From the NCBI GenBank assembly GCA_026913215.1, contig JAPTYK010000001.1, positions 1,364,001 to 1,428,000 on the forward strand: 64,000 bases of DNA, in the 5' to 3' direction. Positions within the stretch are counted from its first letter, which is position 1. Every line of letters begins with the position of its first letter. Positions 9,207 through 21,225 of the stretch are shown here, piece by piece. Position numbers and translations under genes: made by a program. The notes beneath the pieces were generated by a model. That model was given only the letters and a program-made list of their open reading frames with translations. It did no database searches and had not been told where the DNA came from. Source of the stretch: Streptomyces diastatochromogenes (GTDB taxonomy: Bacteria; Actinomycetota; Actinomycetes; Streptomycetales; Streptomycetaceae).

Positions 9207-10563
9207 TCACAGGGGAACGCGCAGCGCACCGTCGATGAGGGCGGCGGCCTCCCGGGCGTCCCCGCCGCCGCTCGCGAGGAGATGCTCCCGGACCTGCGTC
9301 AGCCGGTCCCGCAGCCGCCGCGAGTCCATCCCCCGCGCCTGCTCCGTCATCTCCACCGCCGTGCGCGCCGCCCCGTCCGCCTCCCCCTGCCGCAGTTCGA
9401 TCTGGCACAGCATGGCGAGCCGGTGCACCCGGCCCCGGTCGTGCGAGGGCATCCCGACCGCCGCCGACGCGTGCTCGTGGGCCGCGGCGAGTTCACCCAG
9501 ACCGAGGAGGGCCTCCGCGACCTGGACGTTGACGAGCCCCGGCTGGACGTAGCCGGTCTCGACCGGCTCCTCCCCGGACTGATCCGCTCCGCCGCCGCCT
9601 CGGCCCGCCGGATGCAGGCCAACGCGGCCGCCCCGTCGCCCAGGTGCGCGTACGCCTTCGCCTGCATCGCCGTCAGGTCGGCGGCCAGCGCCGGGGTGAT
9701 CTGCCGCCCCGCCGCCCGCAGCGCCGCCTCCGCGAACGCCACCGCCTGCCGGTACTCCCCAGGAACAGCGACTGGTTGACGAGGAGCGCGACCACGTACG
9801 CGCCGAACCCCGGTCCCCGCTCGCCTTCGCGAGCCGCAGCGCCTGGTGGAAGTAGCGCTGGGCCAGCCCGTGCGCGTCGGCGTCGTACGCGCAGATCCCG
9901 GCCACCGCGACCAGCCCGCCGGTCGCCCGGTGCAGCCGCCGCCCCAGCGCGTCGCCGTACGCGCCCCGGAGCAGCGGCGCGGTCTCGGTGGTGAGGAAGC
10001 CGACGATCCGGGCCCGGGTCGCGATGCCGCCCGCCCGGCGGTACATCTGCTCGTAGTGCGACCGGGCGGCGACCAGGACGGCGATGTCGGCCGCCGAGAC
10101 CGCCGTCCGGCCCGTACGGGAGACGTCCACGTCCTCCGGCGGGTTCTCCCACTCCACACCGGCATCACCGCCGGGGTGCCGGTCACGGCGGCCGCGGCGG
10201 TGATGTGCGGCCGCTGCTGCTCGTCGGAACGCCACAGCGCGGCCGCCCGCTCCACGAAGGCGGAGAGCGGCGAACCGGCCGTCGCGGGCGGGCCGCCCGG
10301 CACCCCAGGCCGATGTCGTCCAGGGTCACCTGCCGGCGCAGCCGGGCGGCCAGCACCTCGCAGATCAGGTCCGGTACCTGGCCGCGCGGCCGCTGGCCCT
10401 TCAACCAGCGGGCCACCGCGGTGTGTTCGTACCGCAGGGCGAGGCCCCTGGCCCGGCCCGCCCGGTTCACATGGGCGGCCAGGCCGGCGTTCGAGACGCC
10501 CGCCTCGTCGAGCAGGGCGTCGAGCAGGGTGTTGGGCTGCATGGCCGCTCCGGTGGCTCGCAT
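9207..10563 (-). CDS. HTH/TPR transcriptional regulator, NsdA-like (several frame breaks)
   Basis: Streptomyces-type regulator with an N-terminal DNA-binding region (ALLDEAGVSNAGLAAHVNR; HTAVARWLKGQRPRG) followed by a helical TPR-like region of about 350 residues (repeated YRQAVAFAEAALRAAG, ALLGLGELAAAHEHA). This layout resembles NsdA and related proteins that affect differentiation and antibiotic production; that link is by architecture only. At least five frame changes (near 10310, 10160, 9800, 9765 and 9580), all explained by a lost G in G runs. Two start codons, 10563 and 10542, each follow the same GGAGCGGCC sequence. Confidence 0.7.
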
Positions 10564-10819
10564 GGCCGCTCCGCTCGCTCGGTGAACTCAGCGTAGCGGC
10601 GGCCGATTTCGCACGGGGTGTGAACGAAGTACCCGTTCTCCCGGTCCGCGTACTCTGCCACGCTCGTCCCGGCCCCGGTTGACTGTGCTTCTCGCCGTGA
10701 GGCGACGACCGGGCCGCCGGCTCCCCTCGTACAGTGCGGCCGCCCGGTCCGCGCCGCCCGCCCGCTGATCTGCCCGACACTCCGTGGCGGGGCGGGCAGC
10801 GCCGCCCAGGACCCTCCGC

Positions 10820-11881
10820 TCAGCAGTGCGAGGAGGGGCGGGCCGGGACGGCGCAGCCCGGGTTCGGCGGGCTGCGCCGGTACCCGGACGCGGTCGTTGC
10901 GCACGACGAGCAGCGCGATGTCGTCGGCGGGCCGGCCGCCCGTGTGGTCAAGGAGTGCCGCGTGGACCCGGCTGACCACGGCGGCGGGCGCCTCGCCGGA
11001 CATCGCGGTCAGGGCCGCGTCCAGCGCGAAGAAACGGCCCCGCTGGTCACGGGCCTCCTCCGCGCCGTCGGTGTGCAGGACCAGCGTCTCGCCGGGCAGC
11101 AGCCGGGCCGCCGCGTACGGCACGAGCGCGGCGGGCAGCGGCAGCACCCGAGCGGGGCAGCGGCTCCCCGACCGGGAGCCGCTCCGCCCGGCGCCCGAGG
11201 CGGTACGGGCCGGGGTGACCGCAGTTGAGGACGGCGAGACGCCCGTCGGCGCGGACCTCAAGGAGCAGCAGGGTGACGAACTCCTCCGCCGCCGGGTGCT
11301 CCGGCTCCGCCCCGGCCCGCGCCGGGTGCTCCTCCCGCGCCCGCTCCCGCAGATGCCGCTCCAGGGCCCGCTCCAGGCGCCGCAGCACCCGGCGAGTTCG
11401 GGCTCGTCGTGGGCGGCCTCGCGGAAACTGCCCAGCACCGCGGCCACCGCGCCGAGCGCCGGAAGCCCGTGCCCCGGACGTCCCCGATGACGATCCGCAC
11501 CCCGTACGGGGTGGCCACCGCCTCGTACAGGTCCCCGCCGACGGACGCGCCCCGGGAGGCGGACAACTGCCCGGCGGCCAGCGCGAGACCGTCCAGACGG
11601 GCCGGCAGCGGGCGCAGCAGCACCCGCTGCGCGGCGGCCGCGACGGCCCGCACCCGGTCCAACTCCCGCACCAGCCCCCGGCGGAGGCCCAGCACCAGGC
11701 CCAGGCCCACCGTGACGAAGACGACGCTGGTGGTGATCCTCAGGGGCAGCCCCGGCTGCCGGGCCAGCGGACAGCCGAACTTCCACGCCACCGCCACGGC
11801 ACCCCACGCGGCGGGAAGAGCGAGCGGGGCCAGCCGGCGAAGCCGGGAGCCATCGGCGGGCAACGACCTGGTACGGATCAT
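10820..11881 (-). CDS. membrane-anchored PP2C/SpoIIE-type serine phosphatase (frame breaks)
   Basis: Begins MIRTRSLPADG behind GGGAAGGG, has two hydrophobic segments (about residues 18-35 and 43-60), then a PP2C-like SpoIIE domain: SRGASVGGDLYEA, RIVIGDVRGTG, LLLEVRADGRLAVLNCGHPGP, TLVLHTDGAEEARD and the terminal metal site GGRPADDIALLVVR. Such phosphatases act on anti-sigma-factor antagonists. Frame changes near 11450, 11390 and 11160. The apparent frame stays open to 10467 and overruns the next gene, so the true stop is probably a TGA in the adjacent frame at 10820-10822; the 3' end is therefore uncertain. Confidence 0.7.
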
Positions 11882-12111
11882 GCACGGCCCTTCCCGAGCC
11901 ACGACAGCGCCCGAAGGCCCTGCGGCACACAGGTCCGCGCCTGCGGCCGCGTCGATTCTCCCGACCTCCCGGTCCACCACGGAACACCCCCCGTCGATCT
12001 CACCCGAAGGAGTGAGCACCCCTGCCGCGCCGCCTTCCGCCAGGGCTCCGCCACGGGCACGGACGGCCGAGACCCGGGCGGGCGTACGGATTAAGGGCCC
12101 CGCCGAACGGC

Positions 12112-12148
12112 GGAGGGCCGCCCCGGGGAATCCCCGGGGCGGCCCTCC
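12112..12148 (-). terminator. strong hairpin terminator after pheT
   Basis: A perfect 17-bp stem: GGAGGGCCGCCCCGGGG at 12112-12128 pairs with its complement at 12132-12148 across the loop AAT. It lies 20 bases past the pheT stop codon and probably ends the pheST transcript. The 230-bp stretch from it to the PP2C start (11882-12111) shows no gene I can support. Confidence 0.85.
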
Positions 12149-12168
12149 TGGTGGTGCAGGTGTGCCGG

Positions 12169-14695
12169 TCAGGCGCCGCGCAGGACGGCGCCCGTGCGGG
12201 TGGTGGCCAGGGCGACCGCGGCGTCGCGGGCGGCGGAGGCCTCGTCGACGGTGAGGGTGCGGTCCGGGGCGCGGAACTTCAGGGCGTACGCCAGGGACTT
12301 GGTGCCCTCGCCGAGCTGGTCGCCGGTGTAGACGTCGAACAGCCGGATGGACTCCAGGAGTTCACCCGCGCCCTCGGTGAGGGCGGCCTCGACGTCGGCG
12401 GCCGGGACGTCGGAGGCGACGACCAGGGCGACGTCCTGGGTGGCGACCGGGAAGGAGGAGATCCGGGGGGCCTTGACGGGGCCCTGGTTCGCCTTCTCCA
12501 GGAGGTCCAGGTCGATCTCCATCGCGCAGGCGCGGGCCGGGAGGCCGAACGCCTTCACCACGCGCGGGTGGAGCTCGCCGGCGTGGCCGACGAGGACCTT
12601 CTCGCCGTCCGCCTCGACGTGGAACGCGGCGCAGCGGCCCGGGTGCCAGGGCGCGTGCTGGTCGGCGCTGATGATCAGCTCGACGCCGGCCTCGGCGGCC
12701 ACGGTCCGGCGGCCTCGATCGCGTCCGCCCAGTCGGACGGGCGGCCCTGCCCCACCAGCCGGCCTGCTCGCGCGCGCCGGCGAGGACGACGGCGACGCGG
12801 CGCGGCTGCTCGGGCAGAGCGGCGTTGACGCGGGCGATCTCCTCGTCGGACGGGCGGCCGTCGACGCCCAGGCGGACGGCGACGCCCGGCTGGCCCTCGG
12901 TCGGGCGGAAGACCAGACCGGTCTCGAAGAGCGCCAGGTCGTGGCTGCCGCGGCTGTCGTTGCGACGGAGCGCGCCGAGCAGGCCCGGAGCAGCGTCGTA
13001 CGGAGCGCGGGCTCCTCGTCGGAGAGCGGGTTGACCAGCTTCACGAGGCGGCGACGGGCGTCGTCCGCGTCGAGGCCGAGCTGGTCGAGGGCCTGCTCGC
13101 CGATGAACGGGTAGTTCAGCGCCTCGACGTAGCCGGCGCCGGCCAGGGCGCGGCCCACGCGGCGGTGGGTGCGCTGGCGCTCGGTGAGCCCGCGGCGGCC
13201 GGGGGCTTCGGCAGCGTGGAGGGCAGGTTCTCGTAGCCCTCCAGGCGGATGACCTCTTCGGCCAGGTCGTTCGGCACGTAGAGGTCGGGACGCCACGACG
13301 GGACGGTGACGACGAGCTCGTCCTGGCCGTAGACGTCGCAGCCGACCTCCTGGAGGCGGCGGACGACGATCTCGCGGCCGTAGTCGACGCCCGCGACCTT
13401 GTCGGGGTGGTTCGCCGGCATGGTGATGGTGTGCGGCGCGGAGGGGGCGGCGATCTCGGTGACGCCGGCCTCGGCGGTGCCGCCCGCGAGGAGCACGAGC
13501 AGGTCGACCGTGCGCTGCGCGGCAGCGGCGGCGGCCTGCGGGTCGACACCGCGCTCGAAGCGCTTGGACGCCTCGGAGGACAGCTTGTGGCGGCGGGCCG
13601 TGCGGGCGATCGAGATCGCGTCGAAGTGCGCGGCCTCGATGACGACCTCGGTGGTGCCGGTGACGATGCCGGTCTCCGGGTCGGTGACCGGGTCGGCGAT
13701 CTCCGTGTTGGCGCCGCCCATGACACCGGCGAGGCCGATCGGCCCGCGGTTGTCGGTGATGACCAGGTCCCCGGCGTCGAGGACGCGCGCGGTGCCGTCG
13801 AGGGTGGTGAACTTCTCGCCGTCGGCGGCGCGGCGGACCCCGATGGGGCCGTCGATCCGGCTGCGGTCGTAGGCGTGCAGCGGCTGGCCGAGCTCGATCA
13901 TCACGTAGTTGGTGATGTCGACGGCGAGCGAGATCGGGCGCATGCCGACCTTCTGCAGGCGGCGCTGCAGCCAGATCGGGCTGCGGGCCTCGGGGTCGAG
14001 GCCGACGACCGTACGGGCGGTGAAGCGGTCGCAGCCGATCGGGTCCGCGATCTGCACCGGGTAGCCGAAGGCGTTGGGCGCGGGCACGTCGAGCAGGGCC
14101 GGGTCGCGCAGCGGCAGGCCGTAGGCGGTGGCCGTCTCGCGGGCGACGCCGCGGATCGAGAGGCAGTAGCCGCGGTCCGGGGTGACGGCGATGTCGAGGA
14201 CCTCGTCGAACAGCTCCAGGAGGACCGTGGCGTCCGTGCCGACCTCGTGCTCCGGCGGCAGCACGATGATGCCGTGCGTGCCGTCGTCGCCCATGCCGAG
14301 CTCGTCGCCGGAGCAGATCATGCCCCGGGAGACGCGGCCGTAGGTCTTGCGCTCGGCGATCCGGAAGTCTCCGGGGAGCACGGCGCCGGGCAGGGCCACG
14401 ACGACCTTGTCGCCCACGGCGAAGTTCCGGGCGCCGCAGATGATCTCCTGGGGCTCGCCGGTGCCGTTGGCCTGGCCGACGTCGACGGTGCAGAAGCGGA
14501 TGGGCTTCTTGAACTCCGTCAGCTCCTCGATGGTGAGGACCTTGCCGACCACCAGCGGGCCGGTCAGGCCGGAGCCGAGCTGCTCGACGGTCTCGACCTC
14601 GAGGCCTGCCGAAATGAGTTTGGCCTGGACGTCGCGGCCGGTGATGGTCTCCGGCAGGTCGACGTACTCCCGCAGCCAAGAAAGCGGGACCCGCA

Positions 14696-14696
<1 letters not shown>
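12169..14696 (-). CDS. pheT: phenylalanyl-tRNA synthetase beta subunit (frame breaks)
   Basis: Beta chain of the cytoplasmic alpha2-beta2 PheRS, about 845 residues. Visible domains in order: N-terminal [20 protein letters not shown]/tRNA-binding domain ([16 protein letters not shown]), B3/B4 editing region ([19 protein letters not shown]), B5, a synthetase-like domain and the C-terminal ferredoxin-like anticodon-binding domain ([15 protein letters not shown] to the end). Four one-base losses near 13195, 12985, 12750 and 12712, each in a CC or CCC run, break the second half. The enzyme is essential, so these are almost surely sequence errors. Its ATG overlaps the pheS stop (TGATG), implying translational coupling. 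Confidence 0.95.
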
Positions 14697-15821
<1,125 letters not shown>

Positions 15822-15978
15822 CTTCTTCCCGTGCTTCCGTTGGCTGGCTGGGCGGCCCCGCTCGACGTCAAGGGCGCAAACGTGCCAAAGGACGAGTCTA
15901 ACGGGGCGTGGGGACGCGAATGAGCCCGTGGGCGGGCCGGGCGGCCGCCGATCTCGTACGGTCTCGGCTGGTGAGACC

Positions 15979-17086
15979 TCAGAGGAGGTGGGCCGGGGTG
16001 CCGACGGGCAGGATAAATCGGAACTCGGCCCCGCCACGGGGGGCCCTTCCGACGGTGATGGTGCCGCCGTGGGCCTCGACGACGCCCTTGACGATGTAGA
16101 GGCCGAGGCCCGTGCCGCCGCGCTTGCTGCCCCGCCAGAAGCGGGTGAAGACGCGGCTCATCGACGCTTCGGGGATGCCGGGTCCCTCGTCCCGCACGGT
16201 GACCTCCGTCCCCTCTTCTCCGTCGTCGCCCAGGGTGGTGGGTGCCACCTCGATGGTGACGGTTCCGTCGCCGTGGCGCACCGCGTTTTCCAGGAGGTTG
16301 CCGAGGATCTGGTCGATCTTGTCGGGGTCGGCCCAGAGCGCGGGCAGCTGGGGCCTGATCCGTACGAAGAAGCGGTCCGGGGACTGGCCGCCGGTGATGT
16401 GCACCTGGACGTGCCGGCCGACGGCGGCGGCGATGTCGACGGGCTGGCGGCGCACTTCGAGGCGGCCGGAGTCGATCCGGGAGATGTCGAGGAGTTCGGC
16501 GATGAGCCGTTTGATGCGGCCCGCGTCGGCGTCGACGGTCTCCAGCATGAGCCGCTTCTGCTCGTCGTTGAACCGCTCCCACTTGTCGAGGAGGGTGGCG
16601 GTGAAGCCCTTCACGGAGGTGAGCGGGGAGCGCAGTTCGTGGGCGACGGTGGCGATCAGCTCGGCGTGGCTGCGCTCGGTGCGGCGGCGGGCCTCGGTGC
16701 CGCGCAGGGAGACCACGACCCGGCGGACGGGTCCTGTGGGGTGCTCGCGGACGTACCGGGCGGAGACGAGGACCTCGCGGCCGCCGGGGAGCAGCAGATT
16801 GCGCTCGGGCTGGCCGCGGCGGGTGGAGAGGCCGCCGTACGGGTCGGTCAGCGCCCACCAGCGGCGTCCCTGAGGTCCTCCAGGGGCAGCGCCTCGTCGA
16901 GGGGGAGGCCGAGGGCCCGGTCGGCGGGGACGGCGGTGATGCGGCCGGCGGCGGTGTTGAAGCAGACGACGCGGCCGGTCTCGTCGGCGACGACGAGACC
17001 GTCGGGCAGGTCGTCGGGATCGAGCCCGGCGAACGCGTCGGCCGTCGCGCTGCTCCGTGCCTGTGCGGGACTGTCCGTGCCGACCG

Positions 17087-17090
<4 letters not shown>
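15979..17090 (-). CDS. soluble PAS sensor histidine kinase (one frame break)
   Basis: About 370 residues without membrane helices. An N-terminal PAS-like domain (LPDGLVVADETGRVVCFNTAAG) is followed by HisKA with the phospho-acceptor His in ELIATVAHELRSPLTSVKGF and an ATPase domain with N box KIDQILGNLLENAVRHGDG, G1 VRDEGPGIP and G2 GGTGLGLYIVKGVVEAHGG. No response regulator is adjacent. It sits between trmH and pheS; its ATG overlaps the trmH stop by 4 bases (ATGA). Frame break near 16865 (GG read as G). Signal and target unknown. Confidence 0.9.
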
Positions 17091-18010
<920 letters not shown>

Positions 18011-18061
18011 GTGCCTGCGGCTCTCTGACTCGTCGGGGGCGGGAAAGGGGCGGTCAACGCG

Positions 18062-18094
18062 CCGGACCCGCAGGCGCGAGGCCTGCGGGTCCGG
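18062..18094 (-). terminator. hairpin downstream of rplT
   Basis: CCGGACCCGCAGGC at 18062-18075 pairs with GCCTGCGGGTCCGG at 18081-18094 (14-bp perfect arms, 5-nt loop). It lies between rplT and trmH, so it could end or attenuate the infC-rpmI-rplT transcript. Confidence 0.75.
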
Positions 18095-18118
18095 GCAGAA
18101 GTACTGCGGCCTGGAAGA

Positions 18119-18505
18119 TCAGGCGGCGGCCTTCGGGGCGTTGACGTCGGCCGGGAGGGCCTTCTGCGCGACCTCGACCAGCGCGGCGAACGCGTTGATG
18201 TCGTTGACGGCCAGCTCGGCGAGGATCTTGCGGTCCACCTCGATGTTGGCGGCCTTCAGACCCTGGATGAGGCGGTTGTACGTCATGCCGTTCTGGCGGG
18301 CAGCGGCGTTGATGCGCTGGATCCACAGCTGACGGAAGTCGCCCTTGCGCTTCTTGCGGTCGTTGTAGTTGTAGACCAGCGAGTGGGTGACCTGCTCCTT
18401 GGCCTTGCGGTACAGGCGCGAACGCTGACCGCGGTAGCCGGAGGCCTGCTCGAGGATCGCCCGACGCTTCTTGTGGGCGTTCACTGCCCGCTTGACGCGT
18501 GCCAC
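18119..18505 (-). CDS. rplT: 50S ribosomal protein L20
   Basis: Intact, 128 residues, the normal length. The basic N terminus [20 protein letters not shown] and the core [40 protein letters not shown] and [19 protein letters not shown] identify L20, an early 23S rRNA assembly protein. It has a GTG start with AAGGAG six bases before it. In many bacteria L20 represses its own infC-rpmI-rplT operon through the mRNA leader. Confidence 0.98.
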   Translation of the reverse strand: MARVKRAVNAHKKRRAILEQASGYRGQRSRLYRKAKEQVTHSLVYNYNDRKKRKGDFRQLWIQRINAAARQNGMTYNRLIQGLKAANIEVDRKILAELAVNDINAFAALVEVAQKALPADVNAPKAAA

Positions 18506-18611
18506 TTCTTAACTCCTTGCAGCGGGGTCGTGGGGGTCCTCACACGACCCGGAAAACGGATGGGTCCCGGACGGTGCCGGATGCCCTCGTCGCCGAGGGC
18601 GGGAGATCAGC

Positions 18612-18806
18612 TCAGATGCCCAGCATCTTCTTGATCTTGGCGGAGTCACCCGGGGCCATCTCGGCGTTGCCGGTGAGGCGACGCGTCAGCTTGGACGACT
18701 TGTGCTCGAGCAGGTGGCGCTTACCGGCGCGCTCGCGCAGGATCTTGCCGGAGCCGGTGACCTTGAAGCGCTTCTTGGCACCGGAGTGCGTCTTGTTCTT
18801 CGGCAT
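18612..18806 (-). CDS. rpmI: 50S ribosomal protein L35
   Basis: Intact 64-residue L35: [20 protein letters not shown] followed by the basic [20 protein letters not shown] segment; normal length. It has an ATG start with GAGGAG upstream. It lies between infC and rplT in the conserved order. Confidence 0.98.
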   Translation of the reverse strand: MPKNKTHSGAKKRFKVTGSGKILRERAGKRHLLEHKSSKLTRRLTGNAEMAPGDSAKIKKMLGI

Positions 18807-18926
18807 AGCGCCGTTCTCTCCTCGTCAGTGGCGCTCCCCGGTGCGGGCACCGGTCGACCGGGAGCGTCATTCTTCGATTGGGTGGGACCGGGCGGAATCC
18901 GGGGCTGCCGGAGGGCAGCCCGCGGA

Positions 18927-19574
18927 TCACGCCTCGGCGTTCTCGGCCGGGGTCTCGGTCGAGGTCTCCTCGGCAGCGGCGGCGGGAGCCTCGGACGTGC
19001 CGCCCTGACGCTCCGCCTTGCGCGCGGCCTGGGCCTCGCGAGCCTCGGCCATGGCCTCGGTCTTCTTCTTGTGCGGACCGAGAACCATGATCATGTTCCG
19101 GCCGTCCTGCTTCGGGTTGGACTCGATGAACCCAAGCTCCTGGACGTCCTCGGCGAGGCGCTGCAGAAGTCGGTAACCGAGCTCCGGGCGGGACTGCTCA
19201 CGACCACGGAACATGATCGTGATCTTGACCTTGTCGCCCTGCTTGAGGAACCGGACGACGTGACCCTTCTTGGTGTCATAGTCGTGCGGGTCGATCTTCG
19301 GCCGGAGCTTCATCTCCTTGATGACCGTGTGCGCCTGGTTCTTGCGCGCCTCACGGGCCTTCATGGCCGACTCGTACTTGAACTTCCCGTAGTCCATGAG
19401 CTTGCACACGGGCGGGCGGGCGTTCGCCGCGACCTCGACCAGGTCGAGGTCGTACTCCTGAGCGAGCTCCAGGGCCTTGGCAAGGGGGACGATGCCCACC
19501 TGCTCGCCGCTGGGGCCGACAAGACGCACCTCGGGAACGCGAATCCGCTCGTTGATGCGGGGCTCGGCGCTGAT
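18927..19574 (-). CDS. infC: translation initiation factor IF-3, apparent ATC start
   Basis: About 215 residues. N domain ([32 protein letters not shown]), linker rich in Lys/Arg and C domain ([43 protein letters not shown]), with an Ala/Glu-rich tail typical of Streptomyces. The factor checks initiator tRNA and start codons on the 30S subunit. No ATG or GTG lies near the conserved beginning; GAGGAGG at 19579-19585 is followed by ATC (19574-19572) opening ISAEPRI. infC genes are known to use rare starts that IF-3 itself discriminates against, giving autoregulation. The next in-frame candidates lie far upstream. Confidence 0.95.
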   Translation of the reverse strand: MSAEPRINERIRVPEVRLVGPSGEQVGIVPLAKALELAQEYDLDLVEVAANARPPVCKLMDYGKFKYESAMKAREARKNQAHTVIKEMKLRPKIDPHDYDTKKGHVVRFLKQGDKVKITIMFRGREQSRPELGYRLLQRLAEDVQELGFIESNPKQDGRNMIMVLGPHKKKTEAMAEAREAQAARKAERQGGTSEAPAAAAEETSTETPAENAEA

Positions 19575-19922
19575 GGATCCTCCTCGGTAGCACCACGCGA
19601 CCGCCTTGGCGGACGGACACGTCACGTGAAACAGTTGAGACCAACCGGGCCGGTACATGAAAAATGCCCCGGACGGTACACAGGCGGGGCTCCACGGAAA
19701 ACCGGAGCACCACCACGGTGAACCGCGGGGCGCACATCGGGCGGCTCCATCGTCCGTACGGAACGATGGGCGCCACCTGACCGGTGACCCGCCACCCGTG
19801 AGGGTGGTCAGGTGGGAGTACGGAGCCTCCACTTGTGGGCCGGACACAGAGATGTCCGGCCGGTCGTTACACAAGGTTAGCAGGACCCGGCGGTCGGCGC
19901 GAACCGTACGTCCGCTTATCGT
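19575..19922 (-). promoter_or_regulatory. long structured leader of infC-rpmI-rplT
   Basis: About 350 bases without a gene between infC and the divergent DUF1844 gene. It holds three perfect hairpins: CCATCGT at 19747-19753 with 19763-19769, CCACCTGACC at 19773-19782 with 19806-19815 (enclosing CCACCC/GGGTGG), and GGCCGGACA at 19838-19846 with 19853-19861. This fits an untranslated leader of an autoregulated translation operon. No known riboswitch consensus was recognised. Confidence 0.5.
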
Positions 19923-19928
19923 GTGGGC

Positions 19929-20294
19929 ATGAGCGAGACGCCCCAGAACGAGTCCACGGACTCCCCCGACTTCGAATCCATGACCCGCGACATCGCGGAG
20001 GTCCCGGCGGTCGAGGTGATCGTGACGGTCGCCGTCAACCTGATGAGCGCCGCCGCGGTCAAGCTCGGGCTCACCGAGGAGGGCGACAAGTACAAGGACC
20101 TCGACGAGGCCCGCAAGCTGATCCACGCGCTCGCCGGCCTCCTCGACGCCGGCGCGACGGAGGTCTCCTCCTTCCACGCCGCCCCTGCGGGACGGCCTGA
20201 AGTCCCTCCAGCTCGCCTTCCGCGAGGCCTCCCTGATCCCGGACGAGCCGGGCCAGGGTCCGGGCGAAAGTACACCGGTCCGGTGTACGGCTAG
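19929..20294 (+). CDS. DUF1844 family protein (two frame breaks)
   Basis: Small (about 121 residues) actinomycete protein of the DUF1844 family. Core seen: [57 protein letters not shown]. The C-terminal half ([20 protein letters not shown] to [10 protein letters not shown]) is out of frame because of a lost C near 20185 and a lost A near 20268. Start ATG 19929, two codons inside a possible GTG. No biochemical function is known. It is transcribed away from infC, a frequent actinomycete neighbourhood. Confidence 0.85.
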   Translation: MSETPQNESTDSPDFESMTRDIAEVPAVEVIVTVAVNLMSAAAVKLGLTEEGDKYKDLDEARKLIHALAGLLDAGATEVSSFHAAPAGRPEVPPARLPRGLPDPGRAGPGSGRKYTGPVYG

Positions 20295-20460
20295 GAACCG
20301 GTCGGGCCCGCGAGGGCCGCGGGGGTACGGGGGTCATCCCCGGGAGATCGCAGTCACGGGGCCGGTGTACGGCTAGGAACCAGTCTGGCCCGCGAGGGCC
20401 CCGGAGGTACGGGGTCGTCCCCGGGAGATCGCAGTCACCGGGCCGGTGTACGGCCAGGAA
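20280..20460. repeat. 81-82 bp tandem direct repeat, 2.2 copies
   Basis: The block starting CCGGTGTACGGCTAGGAACC occurs at 20280, 20362 and (partly) 20443. Each full unit contains a CCCGCGAGGGCC segment, a GGTACGGGG segment and CCCCGGGAGATCGCAGTCAC. The first unit begins with the last codons and stop of the DUF1844 gene, so the 3' end of that gene has been copied downstream. No gene is seen in 20295-20543. Confidence 0.85.
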
Positions 20461-20543
20461 CCGTTACCTCACGTAGAAGGGCTCGCCCGGAGGCGTGGCC
20501 GAGGCGGCAGGGTGCCAGGTCGAGGCCCGCACCAGGCGGGCCC

Positions 20544-21191
20544 TCAGTGTTCGTCGGCGGCGAGGGCGCGGGCCACGCGCTGGGCGGCCTCGGCCGGGGA
20601 GGCGTCGGCGTCGAGGACCAGCGCGAGGGTGCCGTCGGCGGTGCCGGGGCCCAGGTGGGCGCGGAGGACCGCGGGCTCGGCGGCGACGGCGGCGCGCACG
20701 GCGTCCCGTACGGCCGGGTCGTCGAGCGGGTCGGTGCTGGAGCGGCCCTCGGCGAGGGCGAGCAGCGCGGAGCCGGTCACCTGGTACGGCACGGGGCCCG
20801 CCAGGTCCAGGACCAGGGTGTCGGCCTTCTCGTGGACGAGCGCGGCGAGCGCCTGCTGGAGGGGGACGGCCACGGGGCGGGCCGCCGGGTCCCAGAGGGC
20901 GAGCGAGGCGATCGAGGTGAAGGCGGGCAGGGCCCGCCGGTCGCCGGCCGTGAGGGTGGGGACGGCCATGTCGCTCGTCTTCTCCTGCTTGAGGCCCGTC
21001 TCGGGGTCGATCTCGACCTCGCCGAGGACGGCGACCACGGGGACGAGCAGCCGGGCCCCCTTCAGGGCTTCGAGGACGGGGCCGTGGGCGGTCCGGTCCT
21101 CCGCCCAGGCCGCGAGGGCCGCGGCGAGCCGCGGGTCGGCGGTGCCGTCGTCTTCGGAGAAACCGGGGTCCAGGATGTTCTTGAGCGCCAC
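20544..21191 (-). CDS. SseB family protein
   Basis: Intact 215-residue protein. The SseB N-terminal domain is recognisable (ARLLVPVVAVLGEVEIDPET, DMAVPTLTAGDRRALPAFTS, WDPAARPVAVPLQQALAALV), followed by a second alpha/beta half ending LDADASPAEAAQRVARALAA. SseB-type proteins in actinomycetes have no settled function; the name comes from an E. coli gene linked to serine sensitivity. GTG start. Cytoplasmic, with no signal peptide. Confidence 0.88.
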   Translation of the reverse strand: MALKNILDPGFSEDDGTADPRLAAALAAWAEDRTAHGPVLEALKGARLLVPVVAVLGEVEIDPETGLKQEKTSDMAVPTLTAGDRRALPAFTSIASLALWDPAARPVAVPLQQALAALVHEKADTLVLDLAGPVPYQVTGSALLALAEGRSSTDPLDDPAVRDAVRAAVAAEPAVLRAHLGPGTADGTLALVLDADASPAEAAQRVARALAADEH

Positions 21192-21225
21192 GCCCCGAGC
21201 CTAGCCGTCGCCCTCCGGCCGTCGG

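Noticed and set aside
11882..12111. 60-residue minus-strand ORF at 11878-12060
   Set aside because: Composition is not protein-like, there is no ribosome site and the family is unrecognised; the region most likely holds the PP2C promoter.
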